A stretch of DNA of 38,693 bases from Bradyrhizobium cenepequi (GTDB taxonomy: Bacteria; Pseudomonadota; Alphaproteobacteria; Rhizobiales; Xanthobacteraceae). Where the stretch lies: assembly GCF_020329485.1 (NCBI RefSeq), contig NZ_JAGKJI010000059.1, positions 1-38,693 of the forward strand, in the 5' to 3' direction. Positions 34,584 to 38,693 of the stretch are shown here, in pieces. Under the pieces are notes generated by a model, which ran no database searches, was not told where the DNA came from, and saw only the letters and a program-made list of their open reading frames with translations. Numbering within the stretch: the stretch's first letter is position 1; the number at the start of each line of letters is the position of its first letter. The translations under genes were made by a program, and so were the position numbers.

Positions 34584-35174
34584 CTGCCGCTCCCCGCTGT
34601 TCCGCTCGCCCGACGCCGCGATGGCGGTTTGCGGCGAGGTAACTTCGTTCGAAGCGAAGCGGCAATCTAAACCCTTTGTTAACCTTAATTGGGGCAGCCG
34701 CTGTGGACGGCGTCCAAGTTGGAAAGTCCCGCCTTTCGGCGGGACCTTCCTTTGCTCTCGCTTGGACGGGAAACTGGCGCGCTTGGCCCGTGTTCTGGCT
34801 TTGACCCTGACGGCTCGGGCCCTGCTGCTGGCGGGGTTGCTGCCGTCACCCTGCTGCTGTGCGGGGCTCTGGCCCGGATCTTGATTCTGCTGACCCGCAT
34901 TCTGGTCCTGGTTGGCCATCGCCATCCCGCTGGTTGGACCTGGTCCATTCGGATCAGGGATAGGCCAACGCGGGAACAAGGATGCCGTTTCGGCGGGAAC
35001 CGTCACGTACGCGTGTTGAATGGGGAACCGAAGGTAAACTAGCTCTGTACAAGCCTTGAAGCCGCACCTCCCGCTGTTGCCGCCCAAGGGGTTCCACTGT
35101 TAGAAAATGATACGACGCGTCGGACAAGGCTGCCGGGAGCCCTCGCCGCGTCGCTCTCTCACAAGCGGCAGCGC
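34584..35174. other. Intergenic stretch with a probable decayed Gln-rich gene
   Basis: 591 bases between the leftward membrane-protein gene and livH. A perfect hairpin GTCCCGCC-TTTC-GGCGGGAC lies at 34726-34745. The minus-strand part at about 34780-34925 looks like a frameshifted small Gln-rich gene (listed separately). The rest should contain the livH promoter, but no clear -35/-10 pair was found. Confidence 0.5.
34770..34925 (-). pseudogene. Possible frameshifted Gln/Asn-rich small protein
   Basis: From ATGs at 34925 and 34919 the minus strand reads MANQDQNAGQQNQDPGQSP and AQQQGDG, a composition seen in small Gln-rich rhizobial proteins. After about residue 28 this frame loses the bias (RARAVRVKARTRAK), while the neighbouring frame continues with Gln-rich sequence (QQPRQQQGPSRQGQSQNTGQ). 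This suggests a one-base indel near 34838. The frame then continues without a stop into the membrane-protein gene. No ribosome-binding site is obvious. Confidence 0.35.
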
Positions 35175-36092
35175 ATGGATTATTTCGCCCAACAACTCAT
35201 CAACGGTCTCGTGCTCGGCTCGATCTATGGGCTGATCGCGATCGGCTACACCATGGTCTATGGCATCGTCGGCATGATCAATTTCGCCCATGGCGACATC
35301 TTCATGATCGGCGGCTTCATCGCGCTGATCTCCTTCCTGGTGCTGGTCTCGCTCGGCCTCACTGCGATCCCGCTGGTGCTGTTCGTCGTGCTCCTGGTGT
35401 CGATGGCGATCACCGCGCTCTATGGCTGGACGGTGGAGCGCATCGCCTACCGGCCCTTGCGGCACTCGTTCCGCCTGGCGCCGATGCTGTCGGCGATCGG
35501 CATGTCCTTCGTGCTGACCAACTTCTCTCAGATCGCGCAAGGCGCGCGCGTGAAGCCGGTGCCGCCGATCATCACCGGCGGTTACACGCTGCATGAGGGC
35601 CCGGGCGGCTTCGTGGTGCAGCTCTCCAACATCCAGATCATCGTCGTGCTGGCCACGATCGTGCTGCTCGCGCTGTTCACCTGGCTGGTGTCGCGCACGC
35701 GGCTCGGGCGCGACATGCGCGCCTGCGAGCAGGACCAGACCATGGCGGCGCTGCTCGGCGTCGATGTCGACCGCACCATCTCCATGACGTTCGTGATCGG
35801 CGCCGCGCTCGCCGCCGTCGCCGGCATGATGTACCTGCTCTATTACGGCCTGGTCGATTTCTTCATGGGCTTCGTCGCCGGCATCAAGGCCTTCACGGCG
35901 GCCGTTCTCGGCGGCATCGGCTCGCTGCCCGGCGCGATGCTGGGGGGACTTGCGATCGGGCTGATCGAGACGTTCTGGTCGGCCTACTTCTCGGTCGAAT
36001 ACAAGGACGTCGCTGCGTTTTCGATCCTGATCGTGGTCCTGATCTTCCTTCCGACCGGCCTACTCGGCCGGCCTGAAGTCGAAAAAGTCTGA
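35175..36092 (+). CDS. livH: Branched-chain amino acid ABC transporter permease LivH
   Basis: A 305-residue inner-membrane permease of the LivH family: LINGLVLGSIYGLIAIGYTM at the N-terminus, then FAHGD and the cytoplasmic TRLGRDMRACEQD loop with the ATPase-contacting region, and the terminal GGIGSLPGAMLGGL. About eight helices are present. It is the first gene of livH-livM-livG; the periplasmic binding protein is not in the window. The ligand may be an amino acid, urea or an aromatic acid; nearby pca genes make an aromatic substrate thinkable, but nothing in the sequence shows it. Confidence 0.92.
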   Translation: MDYFAQQLINGLVLGSIYGLIAIGYTMVYGIVGMINFAHGDIFMIGGFIALISFLVLVSLGLTAIPLVLFVVLLVSMAITALYGWTVERIAYRPLRHSFRLAPMLSAIGMSFVLTNFSQIAQGARVKPVPPIITGGYTLHEGPGGFVVQLSNIQIIVVLATIVLLALFTWLVSRTRLGRDMRACEQDQTMAALLGVDVDRTISMTFVIGAALAAVAGMMYLLYYGLVDFFMGFVAGIKAFTAAVLGGIGSLPGAMLGGLAIGLIETFWSAYFSVEYKDVAAFSILIVVLIFLPTGLLGRPEVEKV

Positions 36093-36103
36093 CAGGCAGC
36101 CGC

Positions 36104-37425
36104 GTGACCGAGTCAACGCTCGAGAAGAAACCGGCGCCACGCGCAAGCGGCGCCGCCTTCATCCTCAAGAAAGCCGCCATCAGCGCGCTCGTCGCGCTGG
36201 TGCTGTTCTCGCTGATGATCGGCGTCCGCACCGAAGCCGGCCCGCAGGGCGGGCTGATCTACTGGACGCGGTTCGGCGATCTCGCCGCCATCGTCGCCGC
36301 CGTGTTCGGCGGCAGCATCATCATCGAACTGCTGCGGCAATGGTGGGGACCCGCCGACAAGGTCCGCGTCGTTCCACCGGCGGTGCAAAATGCGCTGTCG
36401 CTCGCCGGACGCCTGCTCGCGCCGGCGCTGTTGATCTTCACCTTCCTGGTGCCGGTGATCTTCTACGATCAGCGCTACATCCTGGATCTCGCGATCCTCG
36501 TGCTCACCTATGTGATGCTCGGATGGGGACTGAACGTGGTTGTCGGCCTCGCCGGCCTGCTCGATCTCGGCTATGTCGCCTTCTACGCCGTCGGCGCCTA
36601 TTCCTACGCGCTGCTCGCCACCAATTTCGGACTGTCGTTCTGGGTCTGCCTGCCGCTCGCCGGCATCCTCGCGGCGTTCTGGGGCGTGCTGCTCGGCTTT
36701 CCTGTGCTCAGATTGCGCGGCGACTATCTCGCGATCGTGACCCTGGCCTTCGGCGAGATCATCCGCCTCGTCATCATCAACTGGCAAAGCCTGACCGGCG
36801 GGCCGAACGGCGTCTCCGGCATTCCGCGGCCAACCTTGTTTGGCATTCCGCTCACGCCGGGCGAGGACGGGCTGGCAGCGCGGCTCGGCATCGAATTCTC
36901 GCCGACGCACCGCATCGTGTTCCTGTTCTACCTGATCCTGGCGCTGGCGCTGCTCACCAACTGGGTCACGATCCGCCTTCGCCGCCTGCCGATCGGCCGC
37001 GCCTGGGAGGCACTGCGCGAGGACGAAGTCGCCTGCCGCGCGCTCGGCATCAACACCACCACGACCAAGCTCACGGCCTTTGCGACGGGCGCGATGTTCG
37101 GCGGCTTCGCCGGCGCGTTCTTCGCGACGCGCCAGGGCTTCATCAGCCCCGAATCCTTCACCTTCCAGGAATCGGCACTGGTGCTCGCCATCGTCGTGCT
37201 CGGCGGCATGGGCTCGCAGCTCGGCGTGGCGCTGGCCGCGCTCGCCATGATCGGCGGCTTCGAGCTGTTCCGCGGCCTCGACCAGTATCGCATGCTGGTG
37301 TTCGGCCTGGCGATGGTGCTGCTCATGATCTGGCGGCCGCGCGGGCTGATCGGCCATCGGGCGCCGACCGTCTATCTCGAGCGCAGCCAGGCGATCTCCT
37401 CCGACCTCGTCAAGGAGGGCCACGG

Positions 37426-37429
<4 letters not shown>
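36104..37429 (+). CDS. livM: Branched-chain amino acid ABC transporter permease LivM
   Basis: A 441-residue LivM permease with GTG start at 36104. An N-terminal extension with two helices and a loop (about 1-115) is followed by the conserved core starting LDLAILVLTYVMLGWGLNVVVG and including RLRGDYLAIVTLAFGEI and the REDEVACRALGIN loop. It starts 11 bases after livH and overlaps livG by four bases. It pairs with LivH in the membrane. Confidence 0.92.
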
Positions 37430-38256
<827 letters not shown>

Positions 38257-38274
38257 TTAGGCCGGACGACAAGA

Positions 38275-38330
38275 TCCCCACCTCCCCCTGGAAGGGGGAG
38301 GTGGACCGCGAAGCGGGCGGGTGGGGGTCA
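38275..38330. repeat. 'CCTCCCCCTGGAAGGGGGAGG' type palindromic repeat
   Basis: CCACCTCCCCC (38278-38288), loop TGGAA, GGGGGAGGTGG (38294-38304) is a perfect 11-bp stem. A second small hairpin CCGC-GAA-GCGG and the outer GGGTGGGGGTC follow. This family differs from all the others in the window. It lies between livG and the DUF559 gene. Confidence 0.85.
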
Positions 38331-38351
38331 CGCTTTTCCCGCACAAAGGAT

Positions 38352-38693
38352 ATGACCGCAAGAGCACGGTCCCTCCGCGCAAACATGACCGACGCGGAAT
38401 TGCGGCTGTGGCGCGCGCTGCGGCGCGACCAGCTCGGCCTCTCGTTCAGGAAACAACATCCGATCGGTCCGTACACGGTCGACTTCTATTGCTCGCGTCT
38501 CCGCCTCGCCATTGAAGTCGATGGCGGGCAGCATGCCGAAGAACGGAAGGCTGCCGACGATCGGCGAACGCAGTGGCTTGCCGAGAAAGGCGTCACCGTC
38601 GCGCGCTACTGGAATAATGACGTGCTATCGAATTTGGAGGGCGTGCTCAGCGATCTTCTCGTACACATCGAGAGATTGTCGCAAGCGGAGACA
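38352..38693 (+). CDS. DUF559 endonuclease-like protein, 3' truncated by the window
   Basis: The frame gives 114 residues and is still open at the right edge. It begins MTARARSLRANMTDAELRLW, then the DUF559 core: FRKQHPIGPYTVDFYC, LAIEVDGGQHAE and the terminal NNDVLSNLEGVL. The family shares the restriction-endonuclease-like fold of Vsr mismatch endonucleases, with acidic residues in VDFYC and EVDGGQH. ATG at 38352 is used because the region before it is repeat sequence; a later ATG at 38385 is possible. It is unrelated to the liv genes and may be carried by the repeat. Confidence 0.85.
   Translation, partial: MTARARSLRANMTDAELRLWRALRRDQLGLSFRKQHPIGPYTVDFYCSRLRLAIEVDGGQHAEERKAADDRRTQWLAEKGVTVARYWNNDVLSNLEGVLSDLLVHIERLSQAET

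Noticed and set aside
34056..35087. 343-codon version of the membrane protein
   Set aside because: The segment upstream of 34583 crosses a perfect hairpin and a frame-shifting Gln-rich stretch; GGGGAG marks the ATG at 34583.

Overview
The window looks like a chromosomal segment of a Bradyrhizobium-like alphaproteobacterium (Nitrobacteraceae). This is inferred from the high GC content, the gene families, the many short palindromic intergenic repeats typical of these genomes, a groESL operon behind a CIRCE-type operator, form II cox-type genes and a pcaBDC-liv arrangement. There are no rRNA or tRNA genes, no CRISPR arrays, no phage and no recognisable insertion-sequence transposase.

Layout. 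1-2.3 kb: a 5'-truncated NupC nucleoside transporter, then convergent genes for a cupin with a histone-like basic tail and for a Usg-family protein. 2.4-4.7 kb: groES-groL with one good and one degenerate CIRCE operator and a clear intrinsic terminator. 4.9-7.8 kb (minus strand): a PQQ alcohol dehydrogenase with the extra Asp of lanthanide-type enzymes, a GTG-started cytochrome c and a XoxJ/MxaJ-like binding protein, forming a compact periplasmic oxidation unit. 8.3-8.7 kb: a GIY-YIG nuclease gene sitting exactly in the spacer of a paired palindromic repeat. 8.8-14.8 kb (minus): Tlde1/DUF2778 protein, DUF899 protein, GT39 and GT2-GtrA glycosyltransferases as an operon, and two small exported or membrane proteins. 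15-16.3 kb (plus): DUF72 and DUF488 genes. 16.4-22.3 kb (minus): PhzF-like enzyme downstream of a class III adenylyl cyclase, then a TetR-HlyD-ATPase-ABC2 permease efflux operon behind a 20-bp palindromic operator. 22.5-24.1 kb: zinc alcohol dehydrogenase and DUF4189 protein.

24.3-31.2 kb (minus): a cox-type molybdenum hydroxylase cluster (coxG, coxS, coxM, coxD, coxE, split XdhC, MoeA-like/MocA-like fusion). It carries the iron-sulfur and FAD subunits and the maturation genes, but no large catalytic subunit (coxL). 31.4-34.0 kb (plus): pcaB-pcaD-pcaC of the protocatechuate branch of the beta-ketoadipate pathway; the last 20 codons of pcaC are supplied by a palindromic repeat. 34.1-34.6 kb (minus): a small membrane protein. 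35.2-38.3 kb (plus): livH-livM-livG of a branched-chain amino acid type ABC importer. The right edge carries a DUF559 endonuclease-like gene, behind a different palindromic repeat, where livF might be expected.

The most unusual pattern is the association of small nuclease-domain genes with palindromic repeats: GIY-YIG inside one family and DUF559 beside another. The other standouts are the L-less cox cluster, the disulfide-less lanthanide-type PQQ dehydrogenase, and a hairpin whose two arms encode the stop codons of two convergent genes.
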